This document shows, piece after piece, positions 36,057 to 47,640 of a stretch of DNA of 64,000 nt. The DNA comes from Vanrija pseudolonga (Eukaryota > Basidiomycota > Tremellomycetes > Trichosporonales > Trichosporonaceae), in NCBI RefSeq assembly GCF_020906515.1, contig NC_085849.1, positions 3,100,001 through 3,164,000 on the forward strand. The letters run 5' to 3'. Below the pieces are notes generated by a model that saw only the letters and a list, made by a program, of their open reading frames with translations, was not told the origin of the DNA and did no database searches. Position 1 is the first letter of the stretch; each line of letters opens with the position of its first letter. The position numbers and the translations under genes were made by a program.

Positions 36057-36069
36057 GGGGGGGGGGGGG
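36057..36069 (+). repeat. Poly-G tract (13 G)
   Basis: Homopolymer in a strongly G-rich section (about 35910-36085) of the gene-poor interval. Confidence 0.8.
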
Positions 36070-36319
36070 AGGTGTGGGTTGAGGAAGGGGGGCTGGGCTG
36101 TCGGAGCAGGCCGTTTGACTGGGATGGTTTTGGTTGAGGCATGCAGGTTTGAGCGGTTTGTGGGATGCAGGTGCCGCTTCAGCTCCAGTGCGTGGCTGGC
36201 ATGGCTGGCTGGCTGGCTGGTGTTGAGCGTGTGTAGGTGTGTCAGGATTTAGGCTGCTGCTGCCTTGGAAAGAGATTGCGACGAACCTGACCCGGTTCAG
36301 AAGGACGCGCGCGACCACG

Positions 36320-36333
36320 CCCCCCCCCCCCCC
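36320..36333 (+). repeat. Poly-C tract (14 C)
   Basis: Homopolymer about 250 bp beyond the poly-G tract; the strand bias of G and C switches between them. Confidence 0.8.
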
Positions 36334-39322
36334 TTGTCTCGCCTGGGCACTGCACACACTGCTTGCTGCACGCACACCGTAATGCTGCATGCACCACTGG
36401 CCTCCTCTGGACGCACCAACACCGCAGTGTAACAAAATGGCCCCGCCCTTCCCCCCCGACCGACGTTTGTTCCCTCTGCCCTTGTGCCCTGGCTACCCTG
36501 AATTCGCTCATCGACTGGCATCGCGTCGTCATAACCAAGAAAAAAAGCGCTGGATTGCCCAGGGAAGAGAGAGAAAAAAAAAACAGACAGAAAGTGCTGC
36601 TGCTGCGGCCCCTCCCCCAGCCCCAGCCTAGCCCAGGCCAGCCCAGCTTCATCCACCAGCCTGCCTGCCTGCTTGTAACCGACCGGCACAACACCAAACG
36701 CTCTTGATTTTTTGCTCGACAACCACTCCACAACCCCACCTCGCAACAACAAACTCATCCTCCTTGACTGCCACCCACACCGCTTTCCATTTCCTATCCC
36801 CATATGCAGCAGTCTCTTCCCTCCTCTCCCCCTCTCCTTACGAGAGCCGTGACGAGTCCGTGTTTGCAAATGCACTCTTGCCTCTACTCCCCCTCCCCCC
36901 AAATGTCTCACCTCGGCCAAACGAACACACAAATGTAACACACACGCAAGCCGACCCGGTTTGATTTCTGCGGGTCAGCCTCTCGCGCCCGTCATCTCGG
37001 CGTTCACTTGTCGATGGATCCTTGGAGCTTCTGCTGGAATTCGGAGAGAAGATCCGGAAGCAACTCCGCGCAGATGCCGAGCACCGACGGGATGCGAGCC
37101 ATCCAAAGATATCTCCCCTGCATTGTAGGTATCCTGTTATTTTGAACAGGCCAGAGTGGTGGTGGCTCCTGCAACACGGGGAAGCGTTGCCTGGAATCTG
37201 GTGGTAGGTGGTGCGTAGAGCACGGGGGCGGGGGGTGGGCAGGCGGACCGCCGGGCCCCTTGATGGCAATCGTCGTTTCCAAACGAACTCGGTCCCCAAC
37301 TCGCGACCCTTAGGGCAAGGCACAAGTGGGTACGGAACCGCGCCAAGGTTGATTGCCCGTTGGTGATGCTCGTGCTGCTGGAGCCGTAGTAGCCGCAGGA
37401 GCCGCAATAGACGCAAGAGAGCCGCAGGAGCCGCACCTTGTTTTTTTTTGTGTTTCTTGCTGGTCCTCGCCTATGTAGCCTTGGCTGTTGCGCGTGCGTG
37501 CCGTGCCATGCGCCATAGCGCGGCGTCGCCCCGTCGTGCCCAGGTCCCAAGTGTTGGTATGTGGGAACGACTACCGCACTGTAACGGAATCCAACGGAGG
37601 GCGGAGGCATTCACATGTTCCGGGAACAGGCCATGGCAGCCACACTTACGGCACAACTCAGACATGACCACCTCGACTGGTATCCGCCTAATAACGTCAA
37701 TCTCGTCCGCCGCGGCGGCGGGGGGCGGCAGGCGGCGGCAGGCGGCACGGCACGGACGCGGGCCCTCGCGCACGCGGTAGTCGGCGGTAACATACAATGT
37801 GGTGGCGCTACAGGGGAAAAAGGCAGGCTCAGGCTCCCAACGAGCCAACAAACTATTGGGCCAGCTGACAACCTTCGCAACGAGTCCAGAAGTTCAGGCT
37901 ACAAGGTCATGTCGTCGCTACCACATAAACTCTCCGTTCCAATGACGCACACCAATCCAGAGGACTAACCACTGAGGGCACGCGCGACACACGCGCGACA
38001 TCCCTCCCCTACAAGCCACACTGCCTACACTCGAGCATCCGTCTGCATCCTCAGGGGAGGTGAGTATGTAGCTGTCTTGAACGGTGACAACTCGGTTTTT
38101 TTGTTGCTCTTGTTTTCCGCGCTCTCTTGTGAGCGCTCAAACTCCCCTGTATGTACCCGCTGCCCCCAACTCCTCCCTCCCTATCTCGCAGCAACAGCGG
38201 AAGACAGTCTCGGAGAAGTGCGGTAAGCCCGAGATCGACCTTGGTACAGCAAAAGTGATCCACATGTTTGGGCCGCGCCACACTGGCCCCGCGTTGACAA
38301 GCGGACTACGTTTGCTTGGTTCCACCCACTGCCGTTTCGGGGCTAGCAAGGTGACCGCGCTGCTGCTCGGCTCCTGAAGTGCTTGCCACTGATACATTCC
38401 TCGTACGTGGGTGTGGGTTCCATGTGTGTGTACGTGCGTGTGAGCGAGTGCCACTGTGGCTAAAACACGCCGCTCCCTCCCGCCTGAGACAGTCAATCCT
38501 TTCACGTGCAGCGCCAATCTGTCTTCATCAACAAGCATCGTCAGCGGCCCCAGGAGAACACGAGAACAGGCACCGGCTAGGGATAGGGGATCTGCACCAC
38601 AAGTACCCAGGGGCAAGGGTTAAGGATACAACTGCGGGGAATTATGTAGTTAAGGTCCGGACCAACAAGCAAGTCAGGTGTTTGACGGTTATGGGTGCGG
38701 TGGGTGCAGGCATTGGGTGCGGCGCCGTGGTCGGTTTGTGGATTGTGGTAATAGTGGAGGAGTGGAGCGGCGGAGCGAGGAGCGAGTGTGAGTCTGTGGG
38801 TTTCCAGACTAACCAGGTCCATGACCCGCTGGAGCCGATTGCGGAGTGACCAAGCGTCCTGGCCTTCTGCCTTGGCCCTCAGGATGGGAACCTGACTAGA
38901 CCTGACCTGACCTGACCCCAATGACTAGTTTTGCAGGCTCCGTAGCTCTTGGACAGGCTGCACCCCCGGCAGGCCCAGGGCCAGTGTCGCGACAACGGGT
39001 CTTGGGTGGGGGCAAAGTAGCAAAAAAGTCTACTTTGCAGTCAAGATCCGTTTCTCTGAACGCCGAGGACGTAAAGGGGTGGCTCGAGTAAGTGATCATC
39101 CCACCCAGGTTTGTCACTCGCGTGGATGCACTGACCCCAGTTATGGGTCCAGAATTGCTTCCGTCCCACCCACCCACTAGCCGCTCGGCGCCGAGCCCAC
39201 TCTTCCGCATGCCTCATCTCTGCAAGTCGTCTCCTCCCCTGGAAAGATTAAACAAAAGTGTCATTTCGATCTCTCTCTCTCCTTGCCTCGCGCGCTCCTT
39301 CCAACCGCTATAACTCCTTAGC

Positions 39323-40596
39323 ATGCGCCAAGCCTACGGTAACAACTACGAAAGAGAGCGAAACGAAGGGGGTGGCGCAAGAGGCGGTTATCAAAACCCT
39401 CACCCGTCCCACTCCATGCCTCCCTTCCCGGGACGCTTTCCTGGACAACAAGGTCACTACAACAACAACGGCGGTGCTCGGAGTTCGGGGTCCTCGGCAG
39501 TCATTAATTTCGAAGAGTAGGTCGTCTTGTGCTGCTGCTGATGCTGGTGGTTGATTAATTGTCGCCACCCGGCCCAACGCCGAACTGGACGACGTTGACC
39601 ATTCCTCTAGGCGCAGGGTGTTGCGGGAGCGCAGCGATCTGTCCATTTGGCCACCGTCGCCGAAACGCCCCTACGCCGAAGATCTGTGAGTACCGCGACG
39701 CGTGTCGCTTGCGAGCGAGCCCGTCCGCTCCATGCCGCCGCCGCTGACTTGGCGTGTGTCACCAGTGCCGAACAGGAACGTGACCGATCTCGATCGCGCA
39801 AGTCCAAGTCGTCGCGCCGACGCAAGTCACGCAAGTACTCGTCGGATTCTGAGACGGACAGCGAGGAAGAGTATGAGCGGGAGCGGAGGCGACGGCGCCG
39901 TCGCGAGCGTGAGCGCGAGCGGGAACGCCAGCGGGACAAGGACCGTGGTGCGAGGAGCACCTCGTTAGCCGATGGCGAAGATCTCCGAGGGGCGTCTCGA
40001 CCACGCGGTGCTCGCGACACGGACGGTGGCGGCGGCGGCGGCTGGGTTGAAAAGGAGAACCGGGCAGAGCAGCGCGCGGAGCCCGCGGCTGCGCGCGGAC
40101 ATTCGCCGGCCGAGGAAGCGGACGATGGGGACGAGGTTGGACCGCAGCCGCCGTCCGAGCTCAAGATCAAGGACAAGTTCAACCGCGAGGCGTGAGTGTT
40201 GACGTGGCGGGTTATGATTGAGCGAGACGTGCTGACGGCTTCCTCAGCTACCGTGGTCTGCTGCCAGGAGAAGGCGCTGGCATGCAGCAGTTTGTCGAGC
40301 GTGGCGAACGCATCCCGCGCCGTGGCGAGATTGGCCTCGACTCGGAGCGTATCGCGCAGTTCGAGGAGTCGGGCTATGTCATGTCCGGTAACCGCCACCA
40401 GAGGATGAACGCTGTCCGTCTGCGCAAGGAGGGACAGGTCATCAACGCCGAGGAGAAGCGCGCGCTGCTCATCATGCAGCGCGAGGAGAAGCAGCGCAAG
40501 GAGGGCGCCATTGTGACGCAGTTCAAGGAGATGATGGACGAGCGTCTCAAGCTCGAGGAGCGCCGCCAGCGCGAGCGCGACGAGGCGAGGGAGTAG
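39323..40596 (+). CDS. NKAP-family nuclear RNA-processing protein
   Basis: Four exons: 39323-39516, 39611-39685, 39766-40191 and 40248-40596, giving 347 aa. NKAP proteins are nuclear and associate with spliceosomal/RNA-binding complexes and transcriptional repression. The C-terminal ~110 residues are the conserved domain: [80 protein letters not shown]. The N-terminal half has a Gly/Asn-rich start ([18 protein letters not shown]), [17 protein letters not shown], an RS-rich run ([17 protein letters not shown]) and an Arg/Glu-rich charged run. Domain order and length fit fungal NKAP. All three junctions restore conserved sequence. Confidence 0.92.
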
Positions 40597-42340
40597 AGTA
40601 GGTAGAATTGTTGTACATTGTATCATGGCATTGGTTGTGTACGTTCCGACCTCATCTTCATTTTGCTCTTTTCCTATCTCGTCTGCCTTTTCCAATCTAT
40701 CGACGGCAGGCGGAACCCCGCCGAGTCTTATCCCGGCGCCGACGTCCACGATCTAGTCCTTGTCTTATCAGCGGGCTGCTGGCGCGCCAAGACGACTGCG
40801 ACTGCGCGCGCACCTCGGGCTATTCCAGTCGAGTTCCTCGGATCCTCGGACCCTCGGACCTCGGCACGGCAAGCTGACGTCGGCAAGCTGACGCCAGCAA
40901 AAACAAGTGACAACCACGGTGACGACCACACTTTTTTTCCACTGGAAGCAGGAAGCAAGGCGACGTCGCGTCAATCGATCAAGCTTAAACGGAAGTGGCC
41001 CCCAGTCCCGGTGGGTGTTGGATAAAGTTTGGCGCGGTGGGCCGTGTCATTACGGCGCCCGCCCCGCCCGGCGCGAGTGGGCGGTGGGCAGTTTGGCTGC
41101 TTCTGGCGCCCCGAGGCTACCTGCTGCGCAAGCTGCACCTGCGCTTCTGCTTCTGCCCACCTGGTTGGCCCCGCAACCCCGCAGCCAGTGCACCCCGCGC
41201 GCCGCGCGGCGCGGCGCAACCGACTGAGTCACCGCGCACCGCCTTAACGTCCCAGGAACGAACGCAGCGCCGACACGGTGGTGGGTGGCCAGACTCGGCG
41301 ATTCGCGGCGGCCGCGTGGACGAACGAGTCCTCCGCCACGCGGTGTAGTCGCGTGCCAACATGCCGGCGCGTGCCACTTTGCCAACATACATGCTGGGGC
41401 GCAATGTACCCACGCGTGGGTGGCAGGTTGCACAGTCCTCAACCTTCGACATGAGCGGCAGCCAGCGCCGCGCCGCGCCGCGCCGCCTCTCCTCGATCGA
41501 CACAGCCGGCCGTGCTGCACGCGTGCACTCGGCCTACGCACGCACGCACGAGCCCGTGTCCGCGCGGTCGGTGGGTAGCAAGACGGCGCGGCACATCTGT
41601 TTCCACTCAGCCTGTCGACTACTGAGTTCGAGACCGCGGTCGCATATGGAGGCACGTCAATGCGGGGTCGGAAGTGGCATGACTGCTTTGAGGTGCCCTG
41701 TTCTTCGCGACAGGGCAGAGTACGCACACAAGGTGGCTGCCTCATCCTCCCCACCGGCTGTGGCACCACGCGCATCAGCTCGAGCCGAGCAAGACTGGAC
41801 GCGCGCACCAAAGACGACTCGCGGTGCGTGGTGGTTGACTTTGGCAGCTGACATTGCCAAAGTCTCTATTCCGCCACAGTGATACCATTTTGCCTGCTCT
41901 ACCTGTGCACCACGTCGTTATGGGCCATGCGGATGAGTGCGAGTCGCCGGGATGGGCATGCAACACGCTGCACACGCTGTTTAGAACCCATCGTCCTGCA
42001 TCGGGTAAGGAGAGCGCGGTGGTGTCCTGAGAACATCATGATTCCGTCCACGTCTCTCCTCTCCCCCGCCACACCACACAATCGTAATGCCATCCATCGG
42101 AGACTACTAAGGCGTACAGCGTGCTCGCAGCGTACAGGCCTCTCATAAACATACTACTGTACAGGTAGGATAGGGACGCTCGCGCGTGGCCCTCTGCCGA
42201 AGCCGAGGTCGGTGCAGCGCAGCGCAGGTCGTGGGGGGGTGCTGATTAGACGGCCAACATCGTCCGTCGCTCCCATCTCATTGTCCGTGTCGGAACAGAG
42301 CGTGTGCGTCGATGCCAAACGTAAAAACGTAAACGTTCGT
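40597..42340. other. 1.7-kb convergent intergenic region
   Basis: Between two gene 3' ends. Two overlapping open frames of 170-250 codons on opposite strands (41361-41882 plus, 41050-41811 minus) have the Arg/Ala/Cys-rich look of shadow frames in GC-rich DNA. No domain, RNA gene or transposon seen. Confidence 0.45.
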
Positions 42341-44299
42341 CTAGTGTGCGGGCACTAGGGAGCCCAGGATTTCGTCAATTTCTCGGTCAAAGGTGTCCAT
42401 CTTGGCGAGGACATGCACAAAGCAGGCGCGAATGTCGGGGTGAATGTTGTCCATTTCGGCCTTTTCGCCATAGTAGACGCGCTGGACAGCGTCCATCTGC
42501 GGCGGAGCGCGGCGGTTGGGCACAGGTGTCGTGCGCTTCAGCTCCTTGGCGCGAGCGTGGACAATCGTGTTGAGACGCGCAATGTCGAACGCGTCCTGGT
42601 ACCGCATCGTGGCGCGGCGAGGTGGCCGGAGCGGCGGTGGCGACGTGAGGTTGGACGAGCGGGGCGACTGGAGCGAGCCTGAACGGCCCAGTGATGATGA
42701 CCGAGGCGGCGTGGACGGAGCAGTGCTCGACGGCGCAATCTGTCCCGAGGTGGAAGGTGCGTGGAGGTCGCTCGAGGCTGGAGCAGCAGCCGAGGGGCTG
42801 GCCAGCGTCTCGGTCGTCTCCGTGAACGACTGGTTCGGGTTGTAATCGGGACTGGCCGAGGCAATGGGTGATGGGGTGAACGGCGCGCGGTGCGGCGGAG
42901 GTGTGGGGTTTGTGCGGGATAAAGCCGAGTGTGATACTGACGGCGATGGCGAGCGGTCCGGAGCTGGCGGGTGCTGGTTGACGTTGGTGTGGCCGAGGTG
43001 CTGCGAACCAAGAGCGGCAAGACCAGCAGCGCCGGCAGCCGCGCCAGCAACGCCGGCGACCACGGTGGCGGTTCCAAACTGCGCCGTCTCAGTCGTAGAG
43101 GGCATGTCGGAAGCGAGCGAGCCGTGAGCATCCGAGGACACGTCGAGGCTCGTGTCGAAGACGGACATGCTGGCCGTAGGGCTAGCAGCGGCAGCAGCAG
43201 CCACCTCTGCGGGGACCGCCAGAGGCGCTGATGTGTCGACGACAGTGACCTGCGCAGCGTTGCGCTGGGCCTCGACCGCGTCCTGGGCCCACTCGACCCC
43301 GTCATCGGGCTCTACTTCGAAGCCGAGCTCGTGGTCAACGTTGATCTGGTCGTGAACGTCCTCGTCGTCGACCTCGTGGGATGATGATGCGGGCTCGCCG
43401 CCGTCGATGATGTGCGTATCGTCATCATCCTCCTCGTCCTCCTCATCGTCGCTCCACGTAACGCCCGGGTGCTCGAAGAACGTTGGCGGCGCGAACACTA
43501 CACGGCGGTTGGCACGTGTCTCTGGGTCGTCGTCGTCGTCAAAGGAGGTCTCCTGTAATTGTGGGCTCCGCTTCCACCCTATTAAGCTCTTCAACTTGCT
43601 CTCCTTGACCGGTACATCGGGTAGGGCGGCCTTGTCTTCGCTTGTCGCAGCCGCAATGTCAATGTTGCGATGCTTGTTCAGACGCGCCAGTCGCTCGTAA
43701 GGCGTTTCGACGTTCTCGGCTGGGATGTAACCAACGTCCTCTGTTTTGAGCACGCGCACGAGCCACCAGTACGAGTTGGCATCGTCGAGTAACAATAGAG
43801 AGTCGCCCTTGACAACAGAGGCTTGGCCTTCCACGGTGGCGAGGAAGGTATGCCTAGAGAAAGCTCGTCAGTGACCATGCACGCGTGCAGGTGGAGTGGC
43901 GCGGGCTGGCCTCGCGCTCTCGCTAGTGAACACTTACAGTGCGTAGATGAGACCAAAGTCGATGTTCTCGTCGGGAAGGACACTCTCCTCGGACGTCTCG
44001 CTGTACATGTCCTCGTCCTCGACATCCTCGTCGTCCATGTCGTCGTCGTCGTCGTCGTGGTACTGCATTCCTCGAGACTGCATCATTTGATGCTGATGGA
44101 CATGCTGTTGGTAGTCGTGTTGGGCATAGTACGCTTCCATGTCTTCATCAATTCTCTCGTGATCCCCGTCGTCCGAGTCTTCGAGGACTGATAGGCCGCC
44201 GCTCTGGTATGCGCCGTACTGTGCTTGTCCTGGGCCGCCTCCTATTGCGTGAGTGCCCATCCCGCCCATCTGCGGCGCAATGTGGACTGCAGCCGCCAT
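42341..44299 (-). CDS. SH3-domain polarity protein, Bud14/Tea4-like
   Basis: Two exons, 44299-43938 and 43853-42341 (intron 84 bp), 624 aa. Bud14 (budding yeast) and Tea4 (fission yeast) recruit PP1 phosphatase to sites of polar growth and regulate formins. The acidic N-terminus (DDDDDDMDDEDVEDED) is followed by an SH3 domain at ~117-180: FGLIYALHTFLATVEGQASV, VKGDSLLLLDDANSYWWLVR, EDVGYIPAENVETP, then ERLARLNKHRNID, the family's extension. A PP1-docking RVxF-type motif (RVVF, residues 238-241) lies in RANRRVVFAPPTFF just before acidic WSDDEEDEEDDDD. The rest is Ser/Pro/Thr-rich, with a C-terminal helix (RACFVHVLAKMDTFDREIDE). The intron splits the SH3 ALYDF-equivalent motif. Confidence 0.88.
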
Positions 44300-44848
44300 G
44301 GCGGTGTCCTATGCGTTGGGGAGAGGGAGAAGTGAGGTGGTGTCGGGAAGGCGAGCTAGGCCAAACAGAGAAAGGATGATCCTTAACGTGTCGTAAACAG
44401 TTTGGTCGAGTGGTCTGCTTCCAGAGCCCAACAATGTGCAGTTTGGGAAGGTGGAGCGTGTTTCGTGTCCTTGCCAAGCAAGTGGGATGGGGAGGTGGGG
44501 AGGTGGGTGGTTGCACGCGTCGTGGAGGGGGGTCGTCGCGGTCGTCGTTGCGTGATTTGTGGTCGTCGCCGTCGTCGTCACGCGTGCAGACGTTGACGTC
44601 GAGTCGATGGGTGTGTATGTGTGTGTGATGGGGAGAGAGTGCAAAGCAATAATGTCGAGGTTGAGTGACTATCAGAGGTGGTGCGGGTGGGTGGTGCAGG
44701 TTGCACGGTGCAAGGCGTTGGTCTAGTCCAGGCGCGTTTGTGCGGCGGCGCGAGGAGGAGCGCGGAGCAGGCGGGCGAGCAAGAGACGAGAGTTTGAGGG
44801 AAGGGAAGGTAGGGCCAGGGTGAGGTGTTCCATGTGTGGGCCAACAAG

Positions 44849-44882
44849 CCAGCCAGCCGGTCAGCCAGCCAGCCAGCCAGCT
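44849..44882 (+). repeat. AGCC/GCCA tetranucleotide repeat
   Basis: Tandem CAGC/AGCC words with two interruptions, in the gene-poor interval. Confidence 0.75.
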
Positions 44883-45086
44883 AGCGACGACTACAGTAGC
44901 TCGTCGTCGTTGCTCGGCTCGAGTCGGCGCACCCGCACCCGCAGCAGCAGCAGCAACAGCAGCAGCAGGCGGCGACTCTGTGTCATCTCTCTCTCTCGTA
45001 CAACAAGTTCACCCTCGGGAGCACCCACAGGCACGCGACAAGCAAACCACCAACCGCGACAACCACCACAAACCCAGCGCGCCGGG

Positions 45087-45111
45087 CAGCCCAGCCCAGC
45101 CCAGCCCAGCA
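45087..45111 (+). repeat. CCCAG pentanucleotide repeat
   Basis: Five near-perfect copies of CAGCC/CCCAG in the same gene-poor interval. Confidence 0.8.
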
Positions 45112-47640
45112 GGCCAACAACGCAGCGCACGCCAAAGGAATGACGGGAACCCTGAAAGCGCGAGGAGCAAAACAGTGGGCCCTGAACCACCACCACAAAA
45201 CCGAATAGGAATGCTTAGGCGTGAGAGTGGCTCAGCAGGCCTAATGATTCGACTGGTCGCCAGCGTCTCTTATCCAATCCCCCTCTTATCGACGCCTGAA
45301 ACCTGCCCGCCTGGTGCCTCGCTGGTGGTTTCATCCAGGCATGCTGCAGGCTGCAGGGCGGGCTTTGGACCAAGGCGCCAGTCGCCCAGTCGCCCACCAC
45401 GCCCGGGCTCACCCATTGTCCTTCCTTTCCCTCGCATTTCCCCTCCCGCACGGGTACAATCAAATGCATCGTGCGCATCGTCAGACGCATCGACGCAGCA
45501 CCACAAAGGTGCAACGCATAGGCCTAGAACAGGCCTTGTATCCCCCATCCTTGGGCCGTGGGTACGGGTAACTTGACGCCACAGTGACAGACATCCCGTG
45601 GGCGGGTGACACTACAGCAGCAGTCAACGACGACGACTCACAGCTTGATGCTCAAGTCTCGTCGTCGTCGACAGCGACATGACAGTCTACCGAGCACTCG
45701 GAATGACGCCCTTGCAATGACGATAGGGTGCACCAGGTGTCCGAGTAGCCACCGCCGCCGCTGCCGCCGCCGACCCAACCCGCACTAGCCTGATCCTAGG
45801 ATCATGCAAGCTCACACCCCTATGTCTCGAAGATCGCCGGGCCGCCGTAGACAGTTTGGGCAAGGGAAGCAAGCCAGACCCGGACCGCGCTCCGTGGCCG
45901 GCGCCCTAGTGTCGCTACTGATGCTCGCCTCATGGACCGGCGCAGTGTTGTAGTGCCTCCTGTCGCCACGCAGCCACGCCACGGCGCTTGCCGTTCGCAG
46001 CCATCCGGCGCCGCGCGGCGCCTCTGTCTCTCTGCCACTGCAATGGGTTGGCTCTGGCGGTCGCCACCCAGCCAGCCAGACATTGCACGCTAAGAGTGTG
46101 GGCAATCTCACGCACCCACGCACACACCACAACTGGGTGCACATTGCACCGTCATGGATAGGAGACATGTTGCAGCAGGCCGTTTCTTTGGAGTCTTGCC
46201 TACGTCGTATGTGTGTGTCAGGTGTCAGTTGGGTACAGGTCAGGTGTAGCTTAGGGCTTTGTGCTCCCTAACCCTGCGCGCGTCTCTCTGCCCGGACTGT
46301 TGGGTGGGTGGATTGATGCCTGCTGGTCTGGCTGGCAGGCTGTATGCAGCTTTCAACTTTGGCTTTTGTGACCCGGCGTTCCTATTGTTCAGGGGTGGAT
46401 TCCCAGTCTGCCGGGCGCGGCGCGGCGGCGGCAGCGACGGCGGCGCCGGGACCTCCCCCTTCAAGCCATGGCGGGCAGCCAGGCAAGTTGGCGCGGCACG
46501 GCGTACAAGTGTCAAGTTGGTCACCCACCCACACACACACCACCCCACCACACACGTACACTGTGCGCACAGTGGTGCGTGCAACTTGCACACCTTGCCT
46601 GTTGCTGTTGCTGTTGCTTGTGCGATATACGCCCAGTGCACTCCGACATCGCTCGCAGCCCTTCCCCTCCTCCCGCGTCGCTCGCTCGCTGGGTTGGTGC
46701 ATCAACCCCCACACACCCAAGCAAGGCCTTGCTGGCAACCCCTTACTGTCCCTAGCCTACCACCCACACCACTCTCATTACACCGACCACAACAACGACA
46801 TCTGGGACGACAAACCTGCGACGACTAAACGAACGAACGACCAAGGAAGCAGAAGAAGCAACTACACTCCCTCCTCACACTTCGCTCCCTCCGCCTTGCA
46901 CTCCACTACCGGCACGCGATCCCATCTTCCGACTGGCGCGAGCTCATCCCCCCCCCCTAGTCACCGCCGCCGTATCGTTCGTTGGCTTGGGTTACGTTTC
47001 CCCGATCCCAACCGCCGCCATCGCAGTCAGCCAGACAGGCCGGCTCCACGCACCTTCCTTTCCATCTGCCCGCCCAACCCACAGTTCTTTACACACCGAT
47101 TAGACCGCCTTGTCGTCGTCGAATCACGCGGTCAATTCATTTAAATCGTCGGTGCACTCTGCTCTGTCCACAAGAGGGAGCGACTGAGCGAACCCGCACA
47201 CATCGACCGACAGGCGCATCTCGTCCCCCTCGGTCCCGCCAGCTGCAGCAGCTGGGGTCATTGCGTGTTGGCGTCTGCACGGTGCTGGTGACGGGTCCAG
47301 CCGCCCACCGCGCGCAAGTCTTTTGACACGACACCCTCCATCTCCTCCCCCTTGCGTTTGCACAGTAGGCCGTCGTTGTAAGTCCACTTTGGCAACCTTG
47401 TGCTTGTCTGTCCGTTACTCGGACAATACCCCTGGCGTCCCCCTTCTGGCACCCGCGCAACCTGGAACGCTTCAACTTGGACTGACACAAGCAGGCGCGC
47501 GTACTCGGACCAACGACACAAACTCTCCTTCCCCCCCGCCCTCCCCTACTACACACCTTCCTCCCACTCTTTCAGTGCTGCAACCCCAGTAATATTCTGT
47601 TACCGCGCCGCCCCGTCGCTATTCAACCTTTGCTCGCGGA

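Larger units (their letters stand above)
35006..39322. other. 4.3-kb gene-poor divergent interval
   Basis: Between the divergent Zn2Cys6 and NKAP genes. The sequence is rich in simple tracts: a CTG run (35417-35440), 13 G (36057-36069), 14 C (36320-36333), GGCT repeats near 36196-36219, and a CCGCAG/GCCGCAGGA-like series at about 37385-37435. Open frames (for example 37004-37282 minus, ending FQQKLQGSIDK; 37615-37968 plus) have no recognised domain. It probably holds promoters and long 5' UTRs, perhaps non-coding RNA. Confidence 0.5.
44300..47640. other. 3.3-kb gene-poor divergent interval
   Basis: Between the Bud14-like and AGC kinase genes. Low-complexity stretches: AGCC repeats at 44849-44882, CAGCC/CCCAG repeats at 45087-45111, a run of about 10 C ending near 46957, and CACACA-rich DNA at 46525-46560. 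Many short frames, none recognisable; probably long promoters and 5' UTRs. Confidence 0.5.

Noticed and set aside
37004-37282. Minus-strand frame ending ...LLPDLLSEFQQKLQGSIDK
   Set aside because: The last ~35 residues look protein-like and could be a terminal exon, but I find no convincing upstream exon, family or codon bias. Kept as non-coding until RNA data exist.
41050-41882. Open frames of 253 and 173 codons on opposite strands
   Set aside because: Overlapping, Arg/Ala/Cys-rich, no domain and no splice structure; expected by chance in DNA of this GC content.
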